DNA of 37,560 nucleotides from F23-D06 sp963643165 (GCA_963643165.1 CAVIJD010000021.1:1-37560); one strand, 5' to 3'; counted from the first letter of the stretch, positions 26,817 through 34,951 are shown. The notes: generated by a model from the sequence alone, not told the origin. Made by a program: numbers and translations.

Positions 26817-27596
26817 ATGCAAGATTACGGACTCGTTTCAATCATAACGCCCACGTGGGTATGTGCCGGCTACATTGGCGAAACCATCCGGAGTGTGCAG
26901 GCGCAGACCTATCAGAACTGGGAGCTGCTGGTGCAGGACGACTGCTCAACCGACAACACGCGGCAGGTGGTGGAGGCGTTTGCCCGCACCGACGCACGCA
27001 TCAAGTATGCCTGCAATCCCGCCAATGCCGGCGCGGCCGTCACCCGCAATAACGCCCTGCGCCGCGCCGCCGGCCGCTGGGTGGCTTTCCTCGACAGCGA
27101 CGACTTGTGGCTGCCCCAAAAGCTGGAACGCCAACTGGATTTCATGGCCACAAATGGCCACCATTTCTCTTACACTTGCTATGAAGAAATGGACGGAGAC
27201 TCACGCCCCACAGGGGTTCGCGTCAACGGGCCCGCACACATCAGCAAAGCGGGAATGTACAGTTTTTGCTGGCCGGGATGTTTGACGGTAATGTACGATG
27301 TTGAGACCATTGGGCTGCTCCAAATCGCTGACATCAAGAAGAACAACGACTACGCCATGTGGCTGAAAGTCATCGACAAGTCAGACTGCCACCTCCTGAA
27401 TGAGTGCTTGGCAAGGTACCGCCGCGGCAGGGAGGGGAGTGTCTCCACGCACGGGTATGCCACGATGATAGGCTGGCATTACCGTTTGTGGCGTCAGGCC
27501 ATGGGTTTCTGCGCCATCCGTAGTTGTTTCTGGACCTGTGTCAATTTAGTGTGTGGCGCTTTCAAGAAACTGTTTTATGTAAAAAGAGCGGCTTAA
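26817..27596 (+). CDS. Family 2 glycosyltransferase
   Basis: 259 residues with a GT-A domain: VSIITPTWVCAGYIGETI near 7-24, an LLVQDDCSTDNT donor segment near 37-48, NPANAGAAVTRNNALRRA near 62-79 and the metal-binding DSDD at about 93-96. It resembles WcaA/EpsE-like transferases that build O-antigen, capsule or exopolysaccharide. It has an aromatic, basic C terminus with a hydrophobic stretch (CFWTCVNLVCGAF) that may contact the membrane. It stands alone beside the methyltransferase (6-base gap), without other glycan genes, so its pathway is unclear. It is convergent with the TerY-P-like operon; no clear terminator is seen in the 90-base gap. Confidence 0.88.
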   Translation: MQDYGLVSIITPTWVCAGYIGETIRSVQAQTYQNWELLVQDDCSTDNTRQVVEAFARTDARIKYACNPANAGAAVTRNNALRRAAGRWVAFLDSDDLWLPQKLERQLDFMATNGHHFSYTCYEEMDGDSRPTGVRVNGPAHISKAGMYSFCWPGCLTVMYDVETIGLLQIADIKKNNDYAMWLKVIDKSDCHLLNECLARYRRGREGSVSTHGYATMIGWHYRLWRQAMGFCAIRSCFWTCVNLVCGAFKKLFYVKRAA

Positions 27597-27686
27597 GGGT
27601 GCCTGCCGGCCATTCTCTGGGCATTGACTTTTCAGATTTGGCAGGGGGGGATGCTAGGTGGGGAAGCGTGGCCGTGCCCTACCCTA

Positions 27687-28787
27687 CTATATGTTAATCG
27701 AAGATAAAAAGTTCATCATAAACCAGCTGTCAAAGCCCTGAAAAACCTGACGCTTTGCATTAGCGCCATCTTTATGCAGTTCTATGCCATCCGAATAAGG
27801 GGTGACACCGATAAGTTTTTTGTACGGGACCTTTGAAGACCTTTGGGAAGCGTAGAATATGATGTTTTTATTGGTAAGCACCAACGTTCCCGTGCCCATA
27901 TATTCCATCGAGGAATGTTCAACGGGGCGACCTTTAGAGCCGCCTATCCTATAGTACACCCCTTTGAAGACTTTCACGCTCACCCCTCGGCTCCGGCCCA
28001 CCCACTCTTTGGTTATCTTCTCTTGGCACATCGTCACATCAGGATATTGCCAAACAACATATTCCCCTGAAGCCAACAATATCGGCAGCGAGCAACTTAA
28101 TTGCGGCGGCTTATGCCCGCTCTTCATCTTCTGGAGGATGGCTGACTGCTGTATCTTTTCGACAGCCGAGCCTTTGAAAGCGGCCGGCAGGTTGTTCACC
28201 GGCAACCGCAGCGCATTCGAGAAACTGTCAAGCCGGGCCTGCTCGCTTTCCGTTATCAACCCGTCAGCAAGGTACTTATGGGCAGCCTTATCCAAAGCAC
28301 TCAGACCGGCCACTTCTTTCTGAGAACCCGATAGCGGCAAGAGACCTGTAACGATTCGAAGACGCTTCTCAATTATGTCAATAGACTCGTTTTCAACAAA
28401 ATAACTCATAAGCGTCCCTTGATAGAAACGTGTGCCAAGCCTATCCAACGCGCCATTCTTGTTGAGTGATGTTCGCGAGACGCCAATGTTGTTGAGAAAG
28501 TGGTCCACTTTCATCAAATGCTCCTTAGTGATGGGAAGACGCAAGGCATCCGCATAAAGGTTAACCGCTTGGCCACAAACTGTTTCCACATCTTCCTGTT
28601 TCAAGAAGTTGTTGCTTTGTAACGTCCTGACCAATGCGTGTACGCAGTCGATGCTAACTTCGCCCCTGAAATAGGAACTTAAGCAGGAAAGCAATTCTGC
28701 GAGTCCCTTTTTGTATTTCTCCTCGCACTCGGCATGGGCGTGCGAGAAAAGGCCTGCACTTAGTCCACAATAACTGCATTTTCCCAT
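27687..28787 (-). CDS. Zinc-finger protein with C-terminal PH/GRAM-like domain, last gene of the TerY-P-like operon
   Basis: 366 residues, family not firmly recognised. The N terminus has a small metal site, C4-x2-C7, then H16/H18 and C21 (CSYCGLSAGLFSHAHAEC). A helical middle region (about 25-225) follows. The C-terminal ~130 residues are beta-rich: a PILLASGEYVVWQYPDVT strand pair, then a GTGTLVLTNKNIIFY strand and a KVPYKKLIGVTPYSDGIELH segment. This resembles the bacterial PH-like or GRAM-like fold that reads lipid or protein partners. It follows the PP2C gene by 45 bases on the same strand. A role as adaptor or effector of the kinase/phosphatase pair is an inference. Confidence 0.65.
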   Translation of the reverse strand: MGKCSYCGLSAGLFSHAHAECEEKYKKGLAELLSCLSSYFRGEVSIDCVHALVRTLQSNNFLKQEDVETVCGQAVNLYADALRLPITKEHLMKVDHFLNNIGVSRTSLNKNGALDRLGTRFYQGTLMSYFVENESIDIIEKRLRIVTGLLPLSGSQKEVAGLSALDKAAHKYLADGLITESEQARLDSFSNALRLPVNNLPAAFKGSAVEKIQQSAILQKMKSGHKPPQLSCSLPILLASGEYVVWQYPDVTMCQEKITKEWVGRSRGVSVKVFKGVYYRIGGSKGRPVEHSSMEYMGTGTLVLTNKNIIFYASQRSSKVPYKKLIGVTPYSDGIELHKDGANAKRQVFQGFDSWFMMNFLSSINI

Positions 28788-28832
28788 AGTCGTTTATCTT
28801 TTGCCCTTTCGTTTGAGAATAGTTATCTTTTC

Positions 28833-30161
28833 CTATTTTTTCTTCTTTTTCTTCTTCCCTTTTTTCTTCTTCCCGTCGTTCTTCCCCCTTGCTCTGAAAC
28901 GTAGCGGTTTCGTCTGACTGGTATTGCCATCCGAACTTGCTTCCTTAGGGGTCTCGGCAACGGGTACTGTTTCCGGTCCAGAATGTTCATCCCGGTCAAT
29001 CTCATCTGGGTAGGGGGTAAAGTCCTTGCCCTCTAATTCTTCGGCAAACTTATTCCGCTTTGCAATCAGCGACCGTCGGCGTTCAAAAGCCTTATCGAGG
29101 TCTTTGTTGGCATATTCCAGATCTATCCTCACCTTTTGAGCGTCCAGGTCGCCTTTGTGAAGCCGGTCAATGTCACCCTTTAACTTCTGGATGCGTTCAT
29201 CAACTTGGTGCAATTGGCCGTCGATGTTGTTTTTTTGCCATTCAACCAAGCTTTTCACCTTATCGGCGAGCAGAACATCGTCATAAACGCAGGCTATCGA
29301 CATATCGTCTTGGCTTCCCATCTTGCTCAACTGCGGCAGCGTCTCTTTGATGTTTTCGGTTGCAATTTCTAAACCCTCCTCTTTGATGAGTTTCAAGATT
29401 TGCACATAGAAATTGACCATATTTTCGGTTGCACCGAAAGAGTCGTCAATGCCGTCAGAGCCAAGAAACACCGCCAGGGGCTCGTACCCTTTGCCGCAAT
29501 AGCAATACCTGAACTCCTCAAGAGCAGACGAGTCGCTGAGGGAGGTTGTCTTGTTCAGAAAACACCTGTCGTCCCAGGGCACAGGCTCTGACCATTGGCC
29601 GTTTTCATCAAAAGCGATGCACTTGCCGTCGCCTATTTGGAATGCGAACCAAAAAGAATCGGTATGCACATAACACATCAAAGTACAGCCGTAGGTTTTT
29701 GTTTTGCCAACCTCTTCATTTTCAAAATCATGCTGCCAATCGGGCTTTATTGAAGCTTTCTCGTCTTCCGACAAAGGAGTTTCATTTGCGTGGTGCATAA
29801 TCTTTCCTTTCCACTTGTAAATGATTGAAGAGAACAACTGCCTGAGTGCCTTATCTACATCGGTGTCTTTGGTATAGTCTTTAGAACTTGATTCAGAATA
29901 GGGCGTATTCTTACGAACCAAAGGCTTCCCCTCAAACAGGTCTTTGTTTACTTTTGACACAAATTCTTCAACACAATCCCTTGTTGCATCTATGGCAAAT
30001 TTGGAGCCCTGATCGCTTCTGAAATAACGATCGCCGCCATGTCCGTCACAAACTATGGCGATGGACATGGCATCCGTTGTGCAACTGAAAGACGCGTCCT
30101 GGCATACTTTATTGGCGAGGATGTGGCTTTGGCCTATACACGTGTGATGAAAATCTTTCAT
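28833..30161 (-). CDS. PP2C-type Ser/Thr phosphatase with coiled-coil and poly-lysine tail
   Basis: 442 residues. The PP2C metal-binding motifs are present: Asp22 (CQDASF), Asp39-Gly40 (VCDGHGGDR), the FLGSDGIDDSFG segment near 240-251 and a final SQDDMSIACVYDD near 283-295. These suggest an active Mn/Mg-dependent phosphatase. After residue ~300 comes a charged coiled coil (to about 380), a disordered acidic/proline stretch and a basic end of four lysines, one glycine and seven lysines. PP2C enzymes reverse Ser/Thr phosphorylation, here probably by the kinase two genes upstream. The gap to the vWA gene is 20 bases. The tail may anchor it to nucleic acid or acidic membrane (inference). Confidence 0.85.
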   Translation of the reverse strand: MKDFHHTCIGQSHILANKVCQDASFSCTTDAMSIAIVCDGHGGDRYFRSDQGSKFAIDATRDCVEEFVSKVNKDLFEGKPLVRKNTPYSESSSKDYTKDTDVDKALRQLFSSIIYKWKGKIMHHANETPLSEDEKASIKPDWQHDFENEEVGKTKTYGCTLMCYVHTDSFWFAFQIGDGKCIAFDENGQWSEPVPWDDRCFLNKTTSLSDSSALEEFRYCYCGKGYEPLAVFLGSDGIDDSFGATENMVNFYVQILKLIKEEGLEIATENIKETLPQLSKMGSQDDMSIACVYDDVLLADKVKSLVEWQKNNIDGQLHQVDERIQKLKGDIDRLHKGDLDAQKVRIDLEYANKDLDKAFERRRSLIAKRNKFAEELEGKDFTPYPDEIDRDEHSGPETVPVAETPKEASSDGNTSQTKPLRFRARGKNDGKKKKGKKKKKKK

Positions 30162-30181
30162 CTATTCAAAAAATTTCATTT

Positions 30182-30928
30182 TCAGTTCCAGTCGTCATAG
30201 TAACTGTCGGCGGAGTCGGGTGATGCGGTCTCAGTGTCTGCGCCGTCAATGTCTTTCACGCTGTCTTTTATCTCTTCAATGACCTGTTCCTGCTTGCTGG
30301 TCTCGCCGGCCGATGAGCTCTTGCTTCCTATTTGAGAGGATGTCACGGCCACCACGCGTATCACTTGTTTCAACGCCTCAATGTTATGAACCGTAAAGAT
30401 GGCTTCGTTCGTGCCCGTAAAAGCTTCCAAGACATTCTTGTCCGCATCCTCACCAATGGCGATGGAAATCTTTATGGCTGCCTTGAACCAGTTGTTGTTC
30501 TTGAGTTTACCGAGGCCGCTTTGGTAGTCGTCCGTAGGGGCGCCGTCAGACAGGAGTATGACCACGGGGGCATACGAGCCGCTGGCGGCCTTCATAAAGC
30601 CGCTCCGTGAAAGTTTGCTGTTCAGTTCAAGGCAAGCCGCTCCAAGAGAGGTCAAGCCGCAGGCCTGAACATCCTGCCATATAAAATCGGAGGCCGACTT
30701 AGGTTCATCGTAAAGCCAATTGGTGCCGTTTGAGAACTCCAGTGCCGCCACTTTAATCTCGGCATCCGGATTTTCATCTGAAATGCTTTTGATCATAGGC
30801 AAAACGTTCGTTATGGCATCGTTCACGGCTCCAATTTTGTTGCCAGCCATACTTCCAGATGTGTCAATAAGGAAGAAAAGGGTCATTGTTCTGCGCGGAA
30901 TGCTTTCCACTTCATCTAAAAGAGACAT
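30182..30928 (-). CDS. TerY-like von Willebrand factor A protein
   Basis: 248 residues. A complete MIDAS metal site is seen: DTSGS at 22-26, Thr93 in GLTSLGAA and Asp128 in LLSDGAPTDD. The fold runs to about residue 195, followed by a disordered acidic tail. TerY-type vWA proteins are stress-system scaffolds that bind partners through a bridging divalent cation. Unlike many TerY proteins it lacks the C-terminal TerY-C zinc domain, which is encoded separately two genes upstream. It lies between the kinase (13-base gap) and the phosphatase (20-base gap), the TerY-P triad arrangement. Confidence 0.87.
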   Translation of the reverse strand: MSLLDEVESIPRRTMTLFFLIDTSGSMAGNKIGAVNDAITNVLPMIKSISDENPDAEIKVAALEFSNGTNWLYDEPKSASDFIWQDVQACGLTSLGAACLELNSKLSRSGFMKAASGSYAPVVILLSDGAPTDDYQSGLGKLKNNNWFKAAIKISIAIGEDADKNVLEAFTGTNEAIFTVHNIEALKQVIRVVAVTSSQIGSKSSSAGETSKQEQVIEEIKDSVKDIDGADTETASPDSADSYYDDWN

Positions 30929-30941
30929 AATATTCTGATTT

Positions 30942-32225
30942 TTAACTATTTGTAATAAATTTTATTATTGCTTTATCTGATGCCGCATTGCCTCTGAAAT
31001 TGATTTTCAAGCCCTCCTTTACAGGGAGAATCTCATGGGGCGCAACGGTCTTGACTTTCCCGTTGGGGGTTTCTACACCCCAAGTTTCGTTGGAGATGTT
31101 CTTTATAATCATAAAACCATTGCTGTCTGTTGTAACTATGCCAACAGGAGCATTGCCGTCACCCATATAGACGGGCGTGTTTTTCGTGAGCGGCAGAGAG
31201 CGTTTGCCGACCACAAGCCGCTTTTGCAAGTCAACCTCCTTGCCGCAGTTCATGCATTTGTGTTTTGCTTTTGATGCATCCACGAACGTTTCGCCTGCGC
31301 AATGATGGCAGACCACAAGACCGTCGCGAACTGCCGAGATGACTTTCAACCATTCCCAATCATTCTTTCGTTCCTGAGGATTCTTCAACTTGCTCTGGCT
31401 GAACTCTTCTGAGAATGTGTCACGGAGCAGTTTCGGGAACACATTCCACCTTTTTATCACATTCTTGTGTATGCCCAGGACGGGGCGGTTTGACTTGTCG
31501 TCGGGGTCATAAATGAACAGCGCCTCGTTGCCGTAGAACTTCTTCTCGAACGTTTCGGTCATGCAAGGGCAAGCCACCACTTTAGCGCCCTCAAAAGGAT
31601 GGTTGGCATAGAAGAGCATAAACAACACAACGGTAAGCGAGAAGCGGTCGCTGTATTTGTCGGGGGCACCCCCGGCAACAATCTCAGGGGCCATATACCG
31701 TGCCTTGCCCATTATGCCCGACTTATCGCCTTGAGGCATCACGTTATCATTGTCGCAAATAAGGACATCGCCTGTTTTAGGGTCTATAAAGAAATTGCCG
31801 TCATTCAGGTCCTGATAGCTGTAACCAAAACGATGAAGCATCATAAATCCATCGCATATCTTCAAGGCGGCATTCAGCATAGCCGAAAAGGACTTGAAAG
31901 AGACCTTTGCCAACAAGAAATTGCCGAACTCGTAATAATTCTGGGGGCGCAATTTCATAATGTAGCCGTAGCTACCGTGTTGTTTTTGGGTTAAATACTC
32001 CGGCCACAGAAAGGCCTCCGACGGCGCTCCCTTTCTAATGTTGCTTTCCAGATTTTTGTAAAATTTGTCGTCGGGCGCGTTCAGATACCACTTCAGGGCT
32101 TTCTTTTCGCCCAATACTTCAACGAGATAGACAATGCCTTGTCCGCCTCGCCCTAACTCCTTTATTACCGTTGCGGTTTCGCCGCCTACCAGCGAAACGG
32201 CTGTGTTCGTACTCAATTCTGCCAT
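30942..32225 (-). CDS. Ser/Thr protein kinase with zinc ribbon (TerY-P triad kinase)
   Basis: 427 residues. The kinase core has a glycine loop GRGGQG at 25-30, Lys45, catalytic loop YQDLNDGNF with Asp139 and Asn144, a metal site CDNDNV (Asp158/Asp160 in place of DFG) and MAPE at 178-181. A zinc ribbon follows: C306-x2-C309 and C324-x2-C327. The last ~80 residues are beta-rich, weakly like an FHA end (GFMIIKNIS ... LKINF). CDND instead of DFG is usual in this branch of kinases as I know it. It probably phosphorylates operon partners, with the PP2C enzyme reversing this. The gap to the zinc protein gene upstream is 28 bases. Confidence 0.85.
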   Translation of the reverse strand: MAELSTNTAVSLVGGETATVIKELGRGGQGIVYLVEVLGEKKALKWYLNAPDDKFYKNLESNIRKGAPSEAFLWPEYLTQKQHGSYGYIMKLRPQNYYEFGNFLLAKVSFKSFSAMLNAALKICDGFMMLHRFGYSYQDLNDGNFFIDPKTGDVLICDNDNVMPQGDKSGIMGKARYMAPEIVAGGAPDKYSDRFSLTVVLFMLFYANHPFEGAKVVACPCMTETFEKKFYGNEALFIYDPDDKSNRPVLGIHKNVIKRWNVFPKLLRDTFSEEFSQSKLKNPQERKNDWEWLKVISAVRDGLVVCHHCAGETFVDASKAKHKCMNCGKEVDLQKRLVVGKRSLPLTKNTPVYMGDGNAPVGIVTTDSNGFMIIKNISNETWGVETPNGKVKTVAPHEILPVKEGLKINFRGNAASDKAIIKFITNS

Positions 32226-32253
32226 ATATTATAAAATGTATTTGCAGGCCGGC

Positions 32254-32616
32254 TTAATAACCGCCGCCTTTAAGGTTTAACTCTTCCACTATTTCAACGT
32301 CCGCCGTATTTCCGCAGTCAGGGCATGTGACCGTTTTTTCGCCATGATAACAGACAACCTTGCCGCAGCGTCCACACACATAAAACTGTTTGCTGCCGCA
32401 ATAAGGGCATCCCGGATATTCAGAATCATACTCTATGCTGCCTGTCACGGCATTTGCATCATAGCCTTCGCGGTGAGCCTTTGCCGCGTCTATCTTGAAA
32501 GCCCACACGAACTTGTAACGCCGCGGCCCGATGCAATCTACCGTTATGCCAAACGGTTTCTTATGGTCTGCGCAGACGGCCATTGTTGCGAAAGCTTTAT
32601 CACTAAGTCCAGTCAT
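32254..32616 (-). CDS. Stand-alone TerY-C-like zinc-binding protein
   Basis: 120 residues. The C-terminal half is packed with metal ligands: C70, C73, C81, C84, C89, H91, C98 and C101 (GCPYCG, VCGRCGKVVCYHG, TCPDCG). This spacing suits two interleaved zinc sites, as in the TerY-C metal-binding domain usually fused to TerY vWA proteins. The N-terminal half carries YKFVWAFKIDAAKAHREGY, also TerY-C-like. It is the first gene of the five-gene operon; a -7 box lies about 100 bases upstream. It probably supplies in trans the domain missing from the vWA protein (inference). Confidence 0.75.
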   Translation of the reverse strand: MTGLSDKAFATMAVCADHKKPFGITVDCIGPRRYKFVWAFKIDAAKAHREGYDANAVTGSIEYDSEYPGCPYCGSKQFYVCGRCGKVVCYHGEKTVTCPDCGNTADVEIVEELNLKGGGY

Positions 32617-32715
32617 ACAACTTTTTTCATCAGACTTCTGTTTTCACTTCTCTTCCTGCCCCCTCTGGATATTGCGAAGTCTATAAAACAAAAACCAAGA
32701 CAGAAACAGGAGTGC

Positions 32716-32723
32716 CAAATATA
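32716..32723 (-). promoter_or_regulatory. Putative -7 box of the TerY-P-like operon
   Basis: Minus-strand TATATTTG matches TAnnTTTG, about 100 bases before the first start codon. No clear -33 element is seen at 19-21 bases upstream. The sequence is AT-rich, so chance matches are likelier than elsewhere. Confidence 0.4.
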
Positions 32724-32997
32724 ACGATTTACATTCAATCTCCCGTTTTTCATTTTTTAGTAAAAAACATTGTATATCAACAAGTTAAAACATCATTCCA
32801 TCCTTGTCCTCCCTTATGTTTCCCGTCTGTGGGTGTTACATTTCGGAATAATCAGCCGTTTTTTGCGCAAAGCGAAATTTGACAGGAATTTCTTTTCCCC
32901 CGTTTTCCGTTTGGTAGAGTATGCCCTCGGAGAGGACCGACATCGTGGAATGTAGAATCTCCCATGCACGAGGCCCTTGCGGGCGGATTTTTTGACG
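32724..32997. other. Intergenic region with possible structured RNA on the plus strand
   Basis: Together with the operon leader this is a 381-base gap (32617-32997) with no convincing gene. Bases 32918-32975 can fold on the plus strand (cctcg/cgagg, ggaga/tctcc and acat/atgt pairs nested in order). This is followed by a GC hairpin and a T run. A 61-codon frame inside (32770-32955) has no coding character that I recognise. Confidence 0.35.
32973..32993 (+). terminator. Terminator-like hairpin on the plus strand with no upstream gene
   Basis: gccc (32973-32976) pairs with gggc (32981-32984) around ttgc, followed by gga and six T. The stem is short. It faces a region with no plus-strand gene for 5 kb. 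Confidence 0.35.
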
Positions 32998-34218
32998 CTA
33001 TTGTCTTACCGGTGCGAGAGCCTGATACTTTCTGGAGCAGAATGCCTGAATCAGATACACGACACCAATGCCGACACCGATGAGGTACGGGGCCGTAGGG
33101 CCGCCGACGAGTGCGGCGAGCGGACTGACAATCAGCGGGGAAGTAAACTGGCCGAGATACAGTGCGGCCGAGATCAGCGGCATCACCGTGGTGGCGGCGT
33201 TCTTGCCTCCCTTGATGGACGCGATGGTGTTGAGGTATGGCATCCCGAGTCCGTTGGCCAGGCCCACCAGCGCCGAGCCGACAAGAAGCAGCGGCGTTGA
33301 CACGCCGAGCGAATAAGCCCCGTAGCCGAGTATGAATGTGAGCGGCGCGAGATACTTCATATACCGGCTCATACGCGCCATCATCCAGCCGAAAACCAGA
33401 CCTATGAGAGCCGCCACCACATCCAAGCCTACCATAATCAGCGTGATGTCATTGCCCGTCAGGGCTGCATTGGCACGGGCCGTGATGGCGAAGTTGGTCG
33501 GGAATATGAAAAACAGCAGCATCTGCAAGTACATGCCCACCACTGAGGGTGCAAAACGCAGCAGCGATGCGGCCGGGCGGCCGGGCTTTTTGCGGGCTTT
33601 GGTGATGCCGGTTTCACTTTCATAGTAGTCGGGCGCGCTTTTCATGGTCTCATCGCCGGTAATCAGGCGTTCGTTAGGCAGGAATGCGGCCACAAGCGCC
33701 ACGGCGATGATGCCCAACAGATAGACGAGGAACGAATAGTTCCAACTGATATTGGACAACAAGCCGCTGAGCAGTGTGGCCACCACGCCGCCCATCTGGT
33801 TCATGAATGCCGACAGCCCCATCAGTCCCGCCTGCTCCTCGGGAGGGAAATAATAGGACAGCAGTCCGGTTGACAGCGGCATAATCATCCCCACGCTCAC
33901 GCCCAGTATGGCTCTCATGATAAGCACAATCCAGATGTTATCGACCATAAAAGCCCCGGCACCGGACACGATATACACAACGAGTCCTGTCAGGGCAAGC
34001 GTGCGCGTCTTGAAGAGCCGGCATAGCGGCGCAAAAAAGAGATTGGTGATGATGATAAAGAGTGCCGGCATGCTGACGATAAGTTGTATCAGCACGCTGT
34101 TGTGGCCGGCGAAATGTTCCTGAATGACCCCCAAGGCCGGAGCGATGGCCGCACCCGCCATGACAGTGAGGAGAGAGATGGAGAGAATGGTGAAAGTCAG
34201 TTTCTTAGAATGATTCAT
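32998..34218 (-). CDS. MFS transporter
   Basis: 406 residues with 12 predicted transmembrane helices in two six-helix halves, with a cytoplasmic loop at about 184-222. The first inter-helix loop has the MFS-like NLFFAPLCRLFKTR segment (about 59-72) and helix 4 starts with MRAILGVSVGMIMPLSTGLL. It belongs to the drug/sugar proton-antiporter side of the superfamily; the substrate is unknown. It has its own -7 box and 110-base leader. The TerY-P-like operon lies downstream on the same strand beyond the 381-base gap, so a functional link is not indicated. Confidence 0.9.
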   Translation of the reverse strand: MNHSKKLTFTILSISLLTVMAGAAIAPALGVIQEHFAGHNSVLIQLIVSMPALFIIITNLFFAPLCRLFKTRTLALTGLVVYIVSGAGAFMVDNIWIVLIMRAILGVSVGMIMPLSTGLLSYYFPPEEQAGLMGLSAFMNQMGGVVATLLSGLLSNISWNYSFLVYLLGIIAVALVAAFLPNERLITGDETMKSAPDYYESETGITKARKKPGRPAASLLRFAPSVVGMYLQMLLFFIFPTNFAITARANAALTGNDITLIMVGLDVVAALIGLVFGWMMARMSRYMKYLAPLTFILGYGAYSLGVSTPLLLVGSALVGLANGLGMPYLNTIASIKGGKNAATTVMPLISAALYLGQFTSPLIVSPLAALVGGPTAPYLIGVGIGVVYLIQAFCSRKYQALAPVRQ

Positions 34219-34330
34219 AAAGGTTATTATTAAAAGTTAAATGGAGTTTTCCAGCTCTTCCAAGCTGCAAATCTTCAGTCACCTACAAACCACAATTACA
34301 TGAATCTTCAGCTGCCTCGATTTTGCGGCG

Positions 34331-34338
34331 CAAAAGTA
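34331..34338 (-). promoter_or_regulatory. -7 box of the MFS gene
   Basis: Minus-strand TACTTTTG, a full TAnnTTTG match, about 112 bases before the MFS start. A T-rich tract lies directly upstream; no -33 TTG is seen. Confidence 0.55.
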
Positions 34339-34395
34339 CAAAAAAATCGGCGGTTGACTGTTGATTATGCTGCCACGCCACACGGCTATCGCACG

Positions 34396-34451
34396 AATGC
34401 AGCACGAATGCAGAATGCTGAATGTAGAATGTAGAGCGTTACGCGCAATTC
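34396..34451 (+). repeat. Heptamer tandem repeat and dispersed repeat motif
   Basis: Four adjacent heptamers (AATGCAG, AATGCTG, AATGTAG, AATGTAG at 34407-34434) follow an isolated AATGCAG. They run into gagcgttacgcgcaattc (34434-34451). That motif recurs with 16 of 18 bases identical at 910-927, and a related form lies at 36644-36671. It is noncoding. Confidence 0.6.
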
Positions 34452-34472
34452 ACTCCAAAAAAATGACCATAA

Positions 34473-34540
34473 CCGACGGTGAAGCCGTCGGAGCAAGCCG
34501 CGCCCCGAGTAAAACAGGCCCTCGAAGAGGGCCAACATCA
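34473..34540 (+). repeat. Hairpin pair upstream of the ISAs1 remnant
   Basis: ccgacgg-tgaag-ccgtcgg (34473-34491) is a 7-bp stem. ggccctc-gaa-gagggcc begins near 34518 and continues into aacatc. The second hairpin core and its aacatc flank recur as a longer perfect hairpin at 36752-36782. Confidence 0.65.
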
Positions 34541-34543
34541 TCG

Positions 34544-34740
34544 TGCTGGTCGGAGATCGCCGACTTCGCCAAGTACAAGCGGGAGTTCTTCGAGAAGTAC
34601 ATCGACCTTTCCAAAGGCCCGCCGACAGACGACACGCTGCGGCGCTTCTTCCAGGACCTGAACCCGAAGTCGTTCCGGTCCCGCTTTGCGGAATGGGCAT
34701 CCTCAATCGTGCATGACAGCGCGCGTGGCAAGGTCGTCAA
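34544..34740 (+). pseudogene. ISAs1-family transposase remnant (N-terminal domain only)
   Basis: About 65 codons read like the N-terminal associated domain of ISAs1 transposases: CWSEIADFAKYKREFFEKY, then PPTDDTLRRFFQDLNPKSF and FAEWASSIVHDS, then a truncated GKVV where the family continues into its DGK catalytic-domain start. The real N terminus and the whole DDE catalytic domain are missing, so it cannot transpose. It lies 250 bases from the template repeat of the diversity-generating retroelement. It may mark an old insertion or recombination scar. Confidence 0.65.
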
Positions 34741-34951
34741 AGCAAAGCGCCCCACCGCAATCAGTTGGCTCATTCGTGCGGCAGCCGTGGGGGCACATCT
34801 TGACAAACCGAAAAAAAACGCAACAACAAACCGTTCGACAGACCGTTTCCGCAGACTGCTACCAGGCTTGTTGTTGCTGCATACGACCGGGTTTGCCAAC
34901 GCATGCCGGTTTTGAAGCCCACCAAGACGGCGGCTTCGCGATATCTGTCTG

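Noticed and set aside
34361..34915. 184-codon frame treated as a full gene
   Set aside because: Only about 65 codons match a transposase domain. Its start lies in heptamer repeats and its end in unrelated sequence, so it is listed as a remnant.
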